Positions 35,855 through 47,143 of a stretch of 64,000 nt of DNA are shown here, piece after piece (the first letter of the stretch is position 1; each line of letters opens with the position of its first letter). A model generated the notes under the pieces. The model made no database searches. It had not been told where the DNA came from and worked only from the letters and a program-made list of their open reading frames with translations. The stretch lies in contig JAPYMA010000057.1 in assembly GCA_035041965.1 (NCBI GenBank), positions 62,001 through 126,000 of the forward strand, in the 5' to 3' direction. Both the position numbers and the translations under genes were made by a program. The stretch is from Anisakis pegreffii. Taxonomy: Eukaryota > Nematoda > Chromadorea > Rhabditida > Anisakidae.

Positions 35855-37494
35855 TACAACTTCATCGGTATTTTGGGATTTTCGTCAGTGCGGCATTTTT
35901 CATTTATGATCGCCAATCGAAAAGGTAAATTCATAAGATCCCCATTTGGATTTCTCGAATAGTGCAGAAATTACCTTCAAGCTCCCTGCAGGTGAAGCTT
36001 CCTTAAATGCTCAGATCTGCATGATGTTTTCTTAAAATACTTATATCCATCCCACAACATTGGTTCCTTACTCGTCTTTAATGACAGTTGATTCAATTCA
36101 AATCGAATTCATTTCTACGATCTTTCTCTTATTCACTTCAGTGCACTTTTAATTGCATTTCTTCTGCGCATTCTCCTTTCAATGAATGATCTTGCGGTTT
36201 TCATTATGCTTAAGTTTTCAGCATCACTTCTCCTCATGGTACTTTATCTCGCTTTTTCACATTTCAACTCTCAATTCACAGCTCAGTAATTCATTAGTTC
36301 CTTTTTAACACTTTTTTATTGCTTGCTTATCTGTCCCTCTGAACACATTTGTCAAGGAATCGCAATCGTTCGCACACTGTTCTGCTTTCATTCTTCAAAA
36401 ACTTTGATTGAAATTTATAGAATCACTTTATTCGTTACAGCGTAGAGTCAATTTAGTTTTTCGCTGTTCAGTTCGTACTCCTTTTAGCTTACCAAAATCG
36501 AGCAATTCATGCCATTAATAGCATGCTTGTGAGCATTAGCGCTTCTCAAAGTATTCTCTCAACGGGCAAACTGCATTCTCGCCTTAAATGGCTTCAGTTT
36601 ATGGGCCGAAAAATTCATATAAATCATCGACTGTGTACACAAGTAATGAAGATTGTGAGTAATGCATCGTTGAGGTTGCTTTGTAAGGCGGATTTTATCA
36701 AATGCGGAATTCGAGAATACGATTGCGAATATTGAAACTGAAGCGTTGCAGTAGCTACAGAGCAGACTGAGAAAGTTACCAGTTCTTATTTCGGATCGAG
36801 AACTGCTACGTTGTTCATTGTTGCAGGCAAATTAGTGCATGAATGTTTGTTCATTGCACCGAACAGTCGGGCGATTTAAGCATAAAATAAGAATGTCAAT
36901 ATCATTCCAGCGTTTTTGATCAGTTTTAAAACTTCTTTTAATGTTTTTTTCAATGTTCAGAAGAATAGGACAAAATAACTAGCGAAAGACGTCTTCGTAA
37001 GCATTGCAGAAACCACATCCAAGAGTAGCCCATAACGATCACATGATCGCATCGATGCTAAACCAGTGATTGTATCGTAACTTTGTTTCCTAGAAAAACA
37101 CAACATGATGGGATTAAGATCATCTTCGGAGAATGCTCGAAAAGAGTACCCATTTCAAGAATTGACGTTTAACAAAGTGAATTAACAAATAAAACAAGTG
37201 AGTGGTCTGTTCGTCAATATCGATGCTATTATCTCCGTTTTTTCATCTAATTTGCTTCATGAGTTAGATCGTCAAAGAATGTGCTGCCTGTTAGTTGAGT
37301 ATTCAAATGTTGCCTCCATGTGAGCAATGAGTATATTTTCAAGCATTTGATTGCATAATAAAACCCCAATTCAGCCTTACTTCTTTGCTCAATCGATACC
37401 CCAGTGCGGCTTTCGTTATTTCTATTTTATTGAAATTCATTTCGGATAGATGAACTTGGAAATTCGCTAATAATCATATCAAGTCCTATCGTTT
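35855..37494. other. Mostly non-coding stretch
   Basis: One possible first exon is listed at 36601. The rest shows no splice-bounded coding stretch or recognised repeat. Confidence 0.4.
36601..36654 (+). CDS. Possible short first exon, unidentified
   Basis: AAATGGCTTCAG then TTT precedes an ATG; 18 codons (MGRKIHINHRLCTQVMKI) end at a strong donor ATT|GTGAGT. The frame is open upstream to 36523 as well. No downstream partner exon was found. Confidence 0.25.
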
Positions 37495-38272
37495 TCATTC
37501 GCTCAAGATAAGATAGCACTGGATCGAATAGGAACGATCGAATAAGCGCATTTTAACGTTGTCAGGAAATACATCAGAAAATTGATTTATCAGTTTCGCC
37601 GAACTGTAATTACCGCAGGGCACACAACAACATTCGCAACTTTCAGAATGGAGAGTTAAGTTGAGGGTGCTCGCAGTCAAGCTTCTACTAGTATGAAGAT
37701 TTGATCTATTGCTTTATTGGTTTTTCTATCGTTTCTTTGAGCGTCTACTAGCATGATCTACACGGATTCATTCGTACATCATGAAGATTCGATCAAGCTT
37801 AAACGATTTTATCGGTCCATTTGTCAATGCAGCAACGCATGATGAAAACCACTTCCTGATAAGCATGCACCACAACGAATTCAAGCATAAATATCGCATT
37901 GCTGTATTTATTAATGTTTCACAGACGCATAAGTTACATATGTTATAAGGAGGATGTGCACATGAAAAGCAATGGTCTCTGTGTGCTCAATTGATCGAAC
38001 ACATCCGAAATTTATTGATATTCATTCATTTCTGAACACACTTTGTTTTAAGACCACTCTTTATTGGCTGAGCCTTTACAGCTTTACTGCGGCATGATGT
38101 TGCTTTCGTTGTTAATGAGTTGCTTACCAGAAAGAACTGAGCTGATCAACGGAATGCAAACATCTACGACGCAGAGGAGTGGAAGGGGATGGGGAAGGCG
38201 GTGTGGTATACTGTCCCTCCCTGCTGCGGAATCTTGCGTACACCACTGGATACAGATGATACGATAAGTAAT
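37495..38272 (-). CDS. Unidentified minus-strand gene, last two exons
   Basis: The upstream exon is 38128-38272: it enters at TTCAAG|AT and leaves at a strong donor TTTCTG|GTAAGC. Its product is Arg/Ser/Pro-rich (VVYARFRSREGQYTTPPS, STPLRRRCLHSVDQLSSF). The terminal exon runs from 37681 (or 37669) to the TGA at 37495 and is cysteine-rich: LHSESCECCCVPCGNYSS, then NQFSDVFPDNVKMRLFDR. The phases match (TG plus C), with either acceptor. All frames overlap other open frames in this GC-richer segment, but this pair is the one that keeps phase across strong splice sites. No family is recognised; upstream exons are not found and may lie beyond the hAT-like repeats at 38.3-39.4 kb. Confidence 0.5.
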
Positions 38273-38339
38273 CTTGAAGTGCAATCGGGATTCAGATAAT
38301 CACAGTTCGGAGTTGAAAGACTTCTTTCTATAGCCACCT

Positions 38340-38560
38340 GCAAGGTGAGTTTTGAGCGTCGATCGATGCGGCCACTGGCCACCGAAATTGGACATCTACC
38401 GAATTTCGGTTTCCATCGAAAATCGGCTTCCTTGGGTTTTGATCGGTGGCATCTATTTTTGATCGCTACTTGCCAACGAGCAATCGATCAGTCACGTTCG
38501 CTTTCTGTCGATGACCATCAAAAATCCACTTTTCTCGACTTCATTTGATAGGCACTGGAA
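38340..38560. repeat. hAT-like repeat fragment related to 39179-39433
   Basis: This shares TGGCCACCGAAATT (inverted) and TCGATGACCATC (direct) with the element at 39179-39433, and is rich in CCGAA/TTCGG motifs. No clear termini are present. Confidence 0.5.
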
Positions 38561-39178
38561 ACGCGTTATTTTGCCAGCTTCAGTTGGGGAACGAAGACTT
38601 CGTTTTGCCGCTTGTTTGATGCATACACAAAAAACAAACAAAAACAGGGCAAACAAATGTGAACGGGATACTGAGCGAAGAAGCATTGAGGTCTGCAAGA
38701 AACTTCATTTGAGAAACATTTCGATGAGAATTTTAATCCAAAAACATTCATAAAATATAATACAGAAAGCAGAATAGCGGAAAAAACACGATAAAATCAA
38801 CAGCAAATAATCATAAATCAATAATGAACGGAATAAAATCAACAGAAATCGAGAAAAAGCGATGCAAAACGATGAAATTGAACTTGCTCGCTGCTTCTTT
38901 ACGAATGCCGAAAGAAAAAAACCGCAGGGAAAACCAGGAAAATCAAAGGGAGGCGATAGAGTTGAAAGCTTTTCGCGATACTGAACCTTGAACATAGAAA
39001 GTGCAAATGGACAGTTTCAATGGGTTTGTTTTGTGAGCAATTATTTTGATTTTTAGTTAAATACTGAACGCCCCATAAGTCACCCTTCCCAAATTTGTTT
39101 CATAACTCTTGTCAGATGCGTGTGTCACATTTGGACATCTTTATCTCCATCTCGTCATGTGTTTGTGAGTGTAAAGTT

Positions 39179-39433
39179 TAGAGGTGGGCTAGAGCGCATT
39201 GTAATATAAAACCGAAAGTGGCTGTCGGTCGGTGTCCACCGATGGATGCTGGTCATTGGCCGATCAGTCGTCTTCAGTTTTGCTCGGCGGTCTCCGAACA
39301 GGACCAGCCCTTCGTTGCTGGCCAAATAAAACCAATTCGTGGTAATCAGCGACTGTCAGCTTCTTTCGGTTTCACTCGATGACCATCGATTTTTGCATTT
39401 CATCGAATTTCGGTGGCCACCAACCCAGCTCTA
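39179..39433. mobile_element. Probable non-autonomous hAT-type element (255 bp)
   Basis: The termini are TAGAGGTGGG and, inverted, TAGAGCTGGG: 9 of 10 bases match and the TAGNG start fits hAT elements. The interior is GC-richer with repeated CGG/CCGA motifs. The 8 bases on either side (GTAAAGTT and GTCTAGAC) do not match, so target duplication is not shown. Confidence 0.5.
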
Positions 39434-39771
39434 GTCTAGACTTCTTTTTTGATGCAGTTTATCGTAGCTGCAATAAAAAAGTATAGATGTAGATATGAAT
39501 CAGTCGCATAAAAATTTTAAGTGATATTTTGAGAGGTTACACAATAATCACTTAAAAGTTGTTCGTTTTTCATGCTATCGCTGATGTTATTCAGAGCGTA
39601 ATGCATTGATCAACTTTCAAAACATCAAAATATTCTCAGATGTCTTTCTTATTCAGTTCCCATCCTCTGCCTTTACATATTTTGGTGACGTTTCTACATT
39701 TTTTGTGCGACTTTCGAAATCTGCATAATAACATAGTAAGCTTGTGAACGATGCAGAGCTGTGAAGATCCG

Positions 39772-39877
39772 TTTATATCACTCAATTAGAAGATGAAGAG
39801 AAATTGTGGCATAACAGTGACAGAAATGTCACTGTTATGCCACAATTTCTTTTCATCTTCTAATTGAGTGATATAAA
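39772..39877. repeat. Near-perfect 51-bp inverted repeat, 4-nt loop
   Basis: Arms 39772-39822 and 39827-39877 flank the loop GAAA. They are complementary apart from one G/A difference in the GAAGAGAAA part. Flanking DNA shows no terminal repeats or duplication. Confidence 0.95.
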
Positions 39878-40071
39878 AGTAAGTAAAGAACAATACCGTA
39901 ATACTTCATTAATACACGATATCCTGAAAAGATCCGATTCGAGGAGGTATAATTTCCTGCTGAATTGTTGTATCTAAAGGATAGTTCATTGCGAGTCTGA
40001 AATTTTTTCTGCCTTAAATTCAGAAAACTTCTTGGTTGCTCGTATTTGCAAATTTTTCATCTTCGTTCTAG

Positions 40072-40276
40072 AGGAAGTCACCTGGAAGTAATAAAAATAA
40101 TATTTTATCATGGTAAATATTCAAATAGTGGTGCGTTATTTCCATTCCAATCGCAGAAAAATGTTTCTGATTCAGTTGTACGAAGCTTAGAAATTTCTTT
40201 GAAAAAAAATCTTCTCAGACGACATACCAATAATGACAGATATTGGTGTATTGAGGCACAAATAAGAGTTAAATGA
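40072..40276 (+). CDS. Candidate terminal exon, unidentified
   Basis: A TCTTCGTTCTAG acceptor is followed by a 68-codon frame ending in TGA: KNVSDSVVRSLEISLKKN and RRHTNNDRYWCIEAQIRVK. Codon third positions are more A/T-rich than in the recognised genes. It needs preceding phase 2 and has no visible partner. Confidence 0.35.
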
Positions 40277-43015
40277 AAGTTGACTCATTCGAAAAGTGTC
40301 AAGCTGGCTCAAAGAATTTGAGGAATGAATAATCATTTGTGCTAACTGAAAGTGATAGATGTATGTAGGTGTGCAACTGTGCGCACTTGTAAGGGCGAAC
40401 TGTTGCAGAGGAAGATTTATTATTTGTTTTAGTGTCTGAATTGAATGAATGCTTTAAATCGAATTGTTTATTGCACGAATGAAACAGTCAACTGATGATG
40501 AAGTGGCAAAAGTTGCACATGAGAAAATGCGCATCCGCAAAAGTGCCACTGAAATAATGCCATCCAATGCAATTTTGGTGTGCGCAGCAGACATTCACTG
40601 AGAATATTTTTCGAAATGATTGAGCAGTTTGACAAAAAACACAACCAACATTTGATAACTGGCTCAACGAATGATGTTCATCATCGAGCGAATGAATAGC
40701 TGTATTAATTCTCTCGAAAGGATATGATGAGTCTCACACTGATTCATTGTTCCTTTCAATGATTTGCTTTATGAACACTGAATACAATTTATGTTATACC
40801 ATCGAATGATGAGAGGGAATGATGTTTTCAGTTTGTTTATCAAAACGAAATCAGCTGGGATATGAAAACGTTCAAGGATAGCTCTAAATCAACAGCTGTA
40901 GATGATATACGACTGCTGTGCTGCTAAGGCATGTCTGCTCTGCTCGTTGCATTGATGCGTTTGCATCATGCATATTCATGCGGCGTATTCGATTACATTT
41001 GATTACAGAAATAAGAAGAGAGTGATGTTCCATCATAAGAACGTATTGAAATGAAATCCTATTCAGCGAGGGAAAGTGCGACAGTGTCCGATAAGGTAAC
41101 ACCTGATGGCTTCATTCACCAATCACTTTGACCGAATAACGCTCTCCCAAATGGATCCGGCTAAAATCTTTCTACGACAGTGTTTTTCAATCTTTCTTCT
41201 TTCCAGCACCCCTAACAAATTTTATCCTTGCACCCCTCACAGCAATAGTTAAAATGTCTTCGCACCTCTCACAACATCCACTCTTTATCTCCCATCCACT
41301 ACAGTGAGTGTTTATAGTACAGATTTGTGCACACGATTTGAGCACGTTCAGGCTTTTTCAAAAATATACACGTTGAGGTCCATCTTCGCTTAATTTATAC
41401 ACGTCCTCACCCAAAAAATACAACCTTATCTCACATGCCCGGTTCTGAAACCCTGGTGCAGGAGAAGAGCCGAAATTCAACAGAATTACGATATCATTTA
41501 GTCAAGACTTTTTCTTTAGCAGTATATAAATACGCACCGATAAATTGCGCTCTATCCATCCGAAAGGATTTCGACGAATTTTCACGTCTCATTAAACTGG
41601 TTCCATCTCGGTTCGTATCATTGCCAGCAAGCTAGTGTCGAATAGAGAATCACGTCTCTAGAGAGGTTTTGAAACGAGCCAACAAAAAATGGCAAGCCCT
41701 CGTTTTGTAAGCTCGATACGAGAGGTTAGGAAAGACCCACATCGTTTCAGATACCGATACGAGGCGATAAATTCCAAAAACTTCTTCAATAACTTAACAG
41801 CGCATCAAGACGAGGACTATTTCTCGTAATAATCAGATTTTCGGAATTTTTGACTCAGTTTGATTTTTGATATAAAAGGTCATCAAAAGTCATAAGCTGA
41901 ACAATATTCGAGAGTTGACTTTCAGTAGCTTTTTGAAAATAATAAAATTATCAACAAGTATGTAACTGTGTTGGGAAATTCAAAAAAGTGAGAAATTCGA
42001 AATGAAAAGAGCATTATGGGAAAAAGGTTTTGGGAAAAAGTTGAACTGAATAATTTTCAGAGAATCCAAATTTTGACTGAATCATTTTGAGAAAAAGATT
42101 GCAACTTTCCATCGACTAAAGTGATAACTGATAGTTAGAGATCAATTCCACGAGGTTAAGCAATTCGTTTGCAAAGATCCATTCACATAGACGAAGTTTT
42201 AATTCGACCACGCCCATTTGTTACTATCGTCATTCTCGTAATCGCATTTTGCATATCGGGGAAAATCTTCCATTTGCTGCGAACTTTGGGAAAAAAAACG
42301 AAATAAGATGAAGTGTATGGGAAGGAACCTTATTGGATTACTTATATTGAATTATTCTGAAGCTATACTCATGCTGCACATAGTGTTAACGGACTGGATA
42401 AGACCACCACCATGGGCCGAACGAAATGATCCTGGGGGCTAGATCCAGCCTGCTGTCGTAGTATCGATAAGATTCCAGTAACGCCTAATATGTTTGTGGA
42501 TATCAAAAGTGAGCTAATAGAAGTTTATAGCTTGCATTTATTTCAATTTGATTTTCGGTTGCTTCTTCGTTGTTGATCTGCTGAATAAACGCAATTAAGT
42601 AATTCATTGAAAACTTGACATGAACACTCATAATTTGATGTAAATAATTTGATAGTCAATGTACTTTTGCAAAACTAACTGGAAAAGTGTAAATGCTTTC
42701 TTGATAAGTTGGCGATAATATTCACTTGTATCAGTTTTTGCCTCCATTTGCACATAGCATTATAAGCAAATCAATGGTGTTACTCGCTGCTTGGTCATTT
42801 AATTTGTCTACTAAATAGCCATCTTAGACGCTTATTTGATTACTACTCAGACATTAGTCTCTTATATTGCTATATTGTATTCGAATATCGAACTGAGTGC
42901 AAGACTGGCCATCTGCAACGAGCTTCATGCATTACTGAAGTGTTATTATAGCTTATAAGAACACCTGAAACGTTGAAGGTTTTATTTTGATGGCAGCGAA
43001 AGGAACGCTTGAAGG
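40277..43015. other. Non-coding stretch with a hAT-like terminus
   Basis: No exon is supported. The frame at 41435-41635 lies just inside the hAT-like end at 41178 and may be transposon-derived, but no transposase motif is recognisable. Confidence 0.4.
41178..41290 (+). mobile_element. One-sided hAT-like terminus
   Basis: The string CAGTGTTTTTCAATCTTTC followed by repeated GCACCCC/GCACCCCTCAC motifs matches the usual form of hAT (Charlie/hobo-like) ends, CAGTGTTTCTCAACC then GCACCCC. The opposite end was not found within the next 1.5 kb, so the copy is probably truncated or strongly diverged. Confidence 0.5.
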
Positions 43016-43523
43016 TTTGCAACTAGGGTTTGCACGAGATCCCGGGAACCCGAAATTACAGTTCTGACCTCGATTCCGAGATTTAATTTTTGACTAATCC
43101 CGGGATTTCGGGATTTGATAAAACAGGTCAATTTGTGTGAATTTTGATAGTATGCCCACTTTGAAGCAAGCCTTAATCATTCCCACCTAATTTATGTGCA
43201 GTTATCTTTGCTGTTTGCCCTCTATCATTGTTGTTCAGCTAAGAAAAATAGACGCAATTCGGACGAATGACATGATCAACGACAGCTCGATGAACTTTTA
43301 CGTAACATTTAACATTGAATGTTCAACTGATTATTCCGCTCTTTATTGGTTTATATCACGCTCATTTGGATGCCCTTCTATGTAACAGACTAACAGAGAT
43401 CATCACATTTTCTAATAAAAACCAAGAGCAACAAAGTTCAATGAAATCCCGGGATTATCCCGGTATCAAAAATCGATCCCGGGATTGAAAAATCGTCGGG
43501 ATTTCGCAAACCCTATTTGCAAC
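43016..43523. mobile_element. Complete non-autonomous hAT element (MITE) with 8-bp target duplication
   Basis: The element is 43024-43515 (492 bp). Termini are TAGGGTTTGC on the left and GCAAACCCTA on the right, an exact 10-bp inverted repeat, continued imperfectly by CACGAGATCCCGGGA and its counterpart. Both sides carry the same 8-bp direct repeat TTTGCAAC (43016-43023 and 43516-43523). An 8-bp duplication with TAGGG ends is diagnostic of the hAT superfamily. ATCCCGGGA-type subterminal repeats crowd both ends, as expected of transposase-binding regions. The interior has no transposase; the 62-codon frame at 43194-43385 is not one. It must have been mobilised by an enzyme encoded elsewhere. 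Confidence 0.92.
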
Positions 43524-43649
43524 TAATCAGAGTATAACAAGTAGTTGTGCATCGATAACTAAGCAAAGCGATACTTCTAAAATGGAAAGTGCTCATGAAC
43601 GATTACTTTCGTCATTCACTTCGTTATTCTAAGATGCTCATTTGCTCTC

Positions 43650-43684
43650 ACTGACCAGCTGCTGCAGCTGTTCAGTGAGTGTAA
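43650..43684. repeat. 15-bp inverted repeat around CAGCTGCTGCAGCTG
   Basis: CTCACTGACCAGCTG and CAGCTGTTCAGTGAG are complementary apart from one base and are separated by CTG, giving a compact hairpin 130 bases downstream of the hAT element. Confidence 0.8.
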
Positions 43685-43807
43685 ATGATAAATCATTAGA
43701 TATTCATACTCCGTTTTTTTTTTCACATCGATTCTATATCCGATCTTGCAGTAATGTGAAATTTTCAGTGATATGAATAGTTTCAGTTTCGTCACGAAAA
43801 CTTATTG

Positions 43808-43965
43808 TTAGGAGCAGCAAAGAACACTTTCAAGAACAAGGCGTACGGAACGAAATAGAACATAATAGTTGGGGAGACGGAACAGGACGCTTTCAGAAAA
43901 GAAGGCATAGAACAGAACAGACGAAAACAGCTGTAGAGCGGAACATAAAGGAACAGAATAATTTG
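43808..43965. repeat. GAAC-rich low-complexity tract
   Basis: Repeated GGAAC/GAACAGAAC words over about 150 bases, purine-rich on the plus strand. The 102-codon minus-strand frame through it is probably a by-product of the repeat. Confidence 0.6.
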
Positions 43966-44586
43966 CCAAAACTGTGCAACAAAAGCCTTACTAATCACGG
44001 GCTCCCATCTGAAACCATGAAAATTGCTTTGAACAACCGGCGATTTCCGTGAATTTTTGATGATCCGTTGGCTACAAGCGTATTTTTTGGATGATTGCAA
44101 TTTTTGAGGATCCTACGCCAAACCCAGAAATTTCGTTTTGACGCGCCGTCGATCAGATATCATTGCGATAGATCGCCCAAAACCGTCCCCCGTAGCTAAT
44201 CCTAATGCGAAATGACGCATCATTGAACAAAGGATTAAGAGGTTTTTGACGAATTCACTGCCATCAGTTCAACCAATTGCTTCAAAATTCGTCCTCGATG
44301 GAATTTAAGGATAAGAACACTTTTGTGGCGAAAATTGTCGAGATGAAATGATTCTCCCAGAAAGTGGGTAACATTTATGAACCGTATATGCTTTTACATG
44401 TGAGAAATTGATGCAAAATATGCAAAATTACTGCATATCTCGTGAATATTGCTGTGGCTCTCATTCGTTTGTTCAGTGCTCAAATGTTGCTCATATTGGT
44501 ATGATGTATGCATTTGATGATGTGACAAGTTATTTGCGATTGTTATCGTGATATTCAATTGTCGAAAATGCATGACTTTTTTTCAG

Positions 44587-44756
44587 CTCGTGAATCTTTC
44601 AACGACTCTACGAAAGTGTCATCGAATCAGCGAACGACACTCGTTCGCATTGTTTTTGCTGAAGAAGAGAACCGAACTGTGCTCCGCAATAAAAACACAA
44701 GCCACAGTTCTTGCTGTCGCCATTCTGTTTGTGCAGAGCATACGCTTGCATCATAA
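44587..44756 (+). CDS. Candidate terminal exon, unidentified
   Basis: A very strong acceptor (GACTTTTTTTCAG) opens a 56-codon frame ending in TAA: ARESFNDSTKVSSNQRTT, then FAEEENRTVLRNKNTSHSS and a short cysteine-containing tail. Preceding phase is 1. Another plus frame and a minus frame are also open here, so the reading is not proven. Confidence 0.4.
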
Positions 44757-44959
44757 GCATATTCTTGGATGAATCAAACTGGATGCAGTTAATGCCTTGA
44801 AAAATTGAACGCGATGTTAGTGAACATCTGAGGTGCTGCATCAAATGACCGCCCACTAGGCGGTTTATCTCTCATTATTGATGATAATCATAGCACTCAT
44901 ATTACTATCAGTATCATTATCTCGATTCTTCCACTGCTGCTTCTATTAAGGCTTGTGTT

Positions 44960-44976
44960 TCTGCTGCTGCTGCTGC
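44960..44976. repeat. (CTG)5 microsatellite
   Basis: Five CTG units; a similar shorter run occurs at about 50166-50178. Confidence 0.9.
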
Positions 44977-45140
44977 AAAAGTCGAGTGGCAACAACTCTT
45001 TTGCATTCTTTCGGTTACATCATCTACATTCCCGCATTTTCAAGCTTCATTTCAACTGCACTCAAGCTGCTGCTTCCTTATCCCGCACATCAACGTCGAT
45101 TGCAACAACAACGCTATTATATCACTGTACTCTTACTATC

Positions 45141-45498
45141 ATGGTAGTAGGACGTTCGGCTATTTTTGCCGTAAAGTGTCGGCGCCAATCGCTGGCACCA
45201 AGCGCCCTTCTGCAACTGCAGCATTCACGAAGGAAAATTTCTAAGATTCGATTTGGTGAGTACTTCTTAAGCGACAATTCCCATTTTTGCTTCCGTTTTC
45301 ATAATCTGTTGCTGGTGTCAGACATTTGGCAAGATTATTCACATTATCCACATGTCGCTTTCGTATTTTTGTTTTATTTTGAGTGTCGTTTCAATTGTGG
45401 CCGATAAGTTTTTGCTTGAATATTCAGATAGAAAAATTCCGTCAAACTACCGTTGGATTTACATTCCGAATTCTTTGGGAAGTATGCATCATCAATAA
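45141..45498 (+). CDS. Candidate two-exon gene for a 61-residue basic protein
   Basis: Exon 1 runs from ATG 45141 to a strong donor GATTTG|GTGAGT (end 45255); exon 2 from 45428, after TTGAATATTCAG, to TAA at 45498. The phases match (G plus AT). The N-terminus (MVVGRSAIFAVKCRRQSL, then RRKISKIRF) is arginine-rich and has no acidic residue, as in mitochondrial presequences. Alternative reading: exon 2 is also open for 94 codons in another frame (45428-45709), which would need a different exon 1 frame. No family is recognised. Confidence 0.35.
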
Positions 45499-45709
45499 TT
45501 TCTCACAGAGAATCTTACGCTTCCGTCTATCAATTGATCGTCAAATCAGTCTTGTTCGATATGCGCGACCAAACTGCATCATTGATTTGTATTCACCGTT
45601 TGCAGCGAAAATCACACAGTTGAATGTGTTTAGACAAGATTTTCAGTTGGAAACATTAACATTAACGACCGTCTCATGGGAGAGTTGGTTCGACTGCAAA
45701 ATATCTTGA

Positions 45710-46747
45710 TTAGTTAACTCTGTTCTCTGAGCAGCACTTGAATGGATTGTATTCGGCTTTGTTTATATTTTAATTATTGTGTGCGACAATTTCTACGTAC
45801 CACTTGCAAGAATTGCTTTGCCATCGTATTTGTAGTCACATGTTCGATGCACTTTTCACAGTCCTCCTGAATTCGTGGACTTGAAGGCCTCGAATGTATC
45901 GCATTTCATTATCTGAATTGTGTTTTAACTCTACAGCGATGCACTTAACGCAGTGAAGCCTAACAGCAACAAGCGTACCCTACATGAAATACTATTGATG
46001 ATAGTTGGTGATGTCATGACATGATATGAGATGTCGCTCGCCGTTTTCGTAATGATGTAATTATAAGATATGAGGATCAAACTCATTAAATATTAGTATC
46101 TTTCATGGAAGCCAGACTAGTGATTACCATTGCAAAATGATGAGTAATTATCTAGTTTCTGCTACATAATTTCTTGTTGCTGCTAGTTTCATCGACACAA
46201 TGCCACACAGATAAGTTGCAGCGGTACACTGATAGTGAGTGAAAGTTATTGCTGAATAAAACTTTCAACTTCGTTACCTCTTCTGATGTGATCGATTCAT
46301 ACTTCGTATGTTGTGGTAGCGTGTAATTGCTTTTTGTTCATTGACTGCGGGAATCTGGCTCGGGGACTCTGAGAGCAGAGGACATGGTTCGGGGCCTCTG
46401 AAACGTCGTTAAATGCTCGGAGTTCGCATAGATACGAGTTCGGGAACTTCTCAACTGTTCGGGGGTCACCAATGCAATCCTAAATGACGCGTCAGACTAG
46501 AATATTAGGAGCTGGTGAAGCTGAACATTTCCTTGTGACGATATTGACGGTTGTAGTTGTGTCGTTTACGAATTCTTCATTCAGCACCATCTATAGCTAG
46601 TGTGTTGTTAACATAAATCAGTGGCGAATTCCTATTTATGCGAGAAGCGAAGATCATGGACTAACAGAGGGGATTTTGATGTTTTAAGCAATATTCGTGC
46701 AGACAAGGTTCGTTTTAATGTCTTCGCAATGTTTAAGAGTCAATCTC
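45710..46747. other. Non-coding stretch with a GC-rich decayed repeat
   Basis: No exon is supported. About 46350-46470 repeats TCGGGGNCTCTGA-like words (TCGGGGACTCTGAGAG, TCGGGGCCTCTGAAAC) and resembles the tract near 54835-55070. Confidence 0.45.
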
Positions 46748-47143
46748 TCAAAGCTGTTGCACTGATGACAAGCTCTGATGTTTTCTACACTTGCCGTTTC
46801 GGCCATTCGCGCAACCAACCGATCTGATCCCCAGCGTAGAATCACAAACCAGCTCCGGGATCTCCACGTTGAATGTCCACGACTAATGAAACGAAAAACG
46901 AAAGCCAGCCACATCGATGGTCACTGTTTTGCACTAAAATGTGAAATAATTAAAAAATTTCCAATAACAACGAAATGAGCACACACCTCTTACTTTAATT
47001 TTTAATCTGCCACTTTTTATGATGGCAAAGTACATCCATCGCTCATTATAATTAATTTTCGCCCCAGAGAGCTTTTTGAGTTGAAGAGTTGAACGGAGAG
47101 GAGAGAACATAGAAAACAATGTTTCGCAATACATTTCGTTCAC
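46748..47143 (-). CDS. Unidentified minus-strand gene, last two exons
   Basis: The terminal exon is 46748-46882, entered by a strong polypyrimidine acceptor (CGTTTTTCGTTTCATTAG), phase 0, ending TGA: FNVEIPELVCDSTLGIR, VGCANGRNGKCRKHQSL. The preceding exon ends at 46994 with a strong donor ATTAAA|GTAAGAG, also phase 0: SGAKINYNERWMYFAIIKSG. Its left part is open to 47143; it may begin at an ATG at 47134 or at the CAAAAAG acceptor before LSGAKI. If the ATG is used the product is about 90 residues. Four cysteines cluster near the C-terminus. Other frames in the terminal exon are open as well, but this one is chosen because phase and splice signals agree. No family is recognised. Confidence 0.5.

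Noticed and set aside
39171..39441. Target-site duplication around the 255-bp hAT-like element
   Set aside because: The 8-bp flanks GTAAAGTT and GTCTAGAC do not match, and shifting the ends to CTAGAG gives no match either.
43792..44100. 102-codon hydrophobic minus-strand frame as a membrane protein
   Set aside because: It runs through a GAAC-rich low-complexity tract; the hydrophobic residues come from repeated GTTC words.
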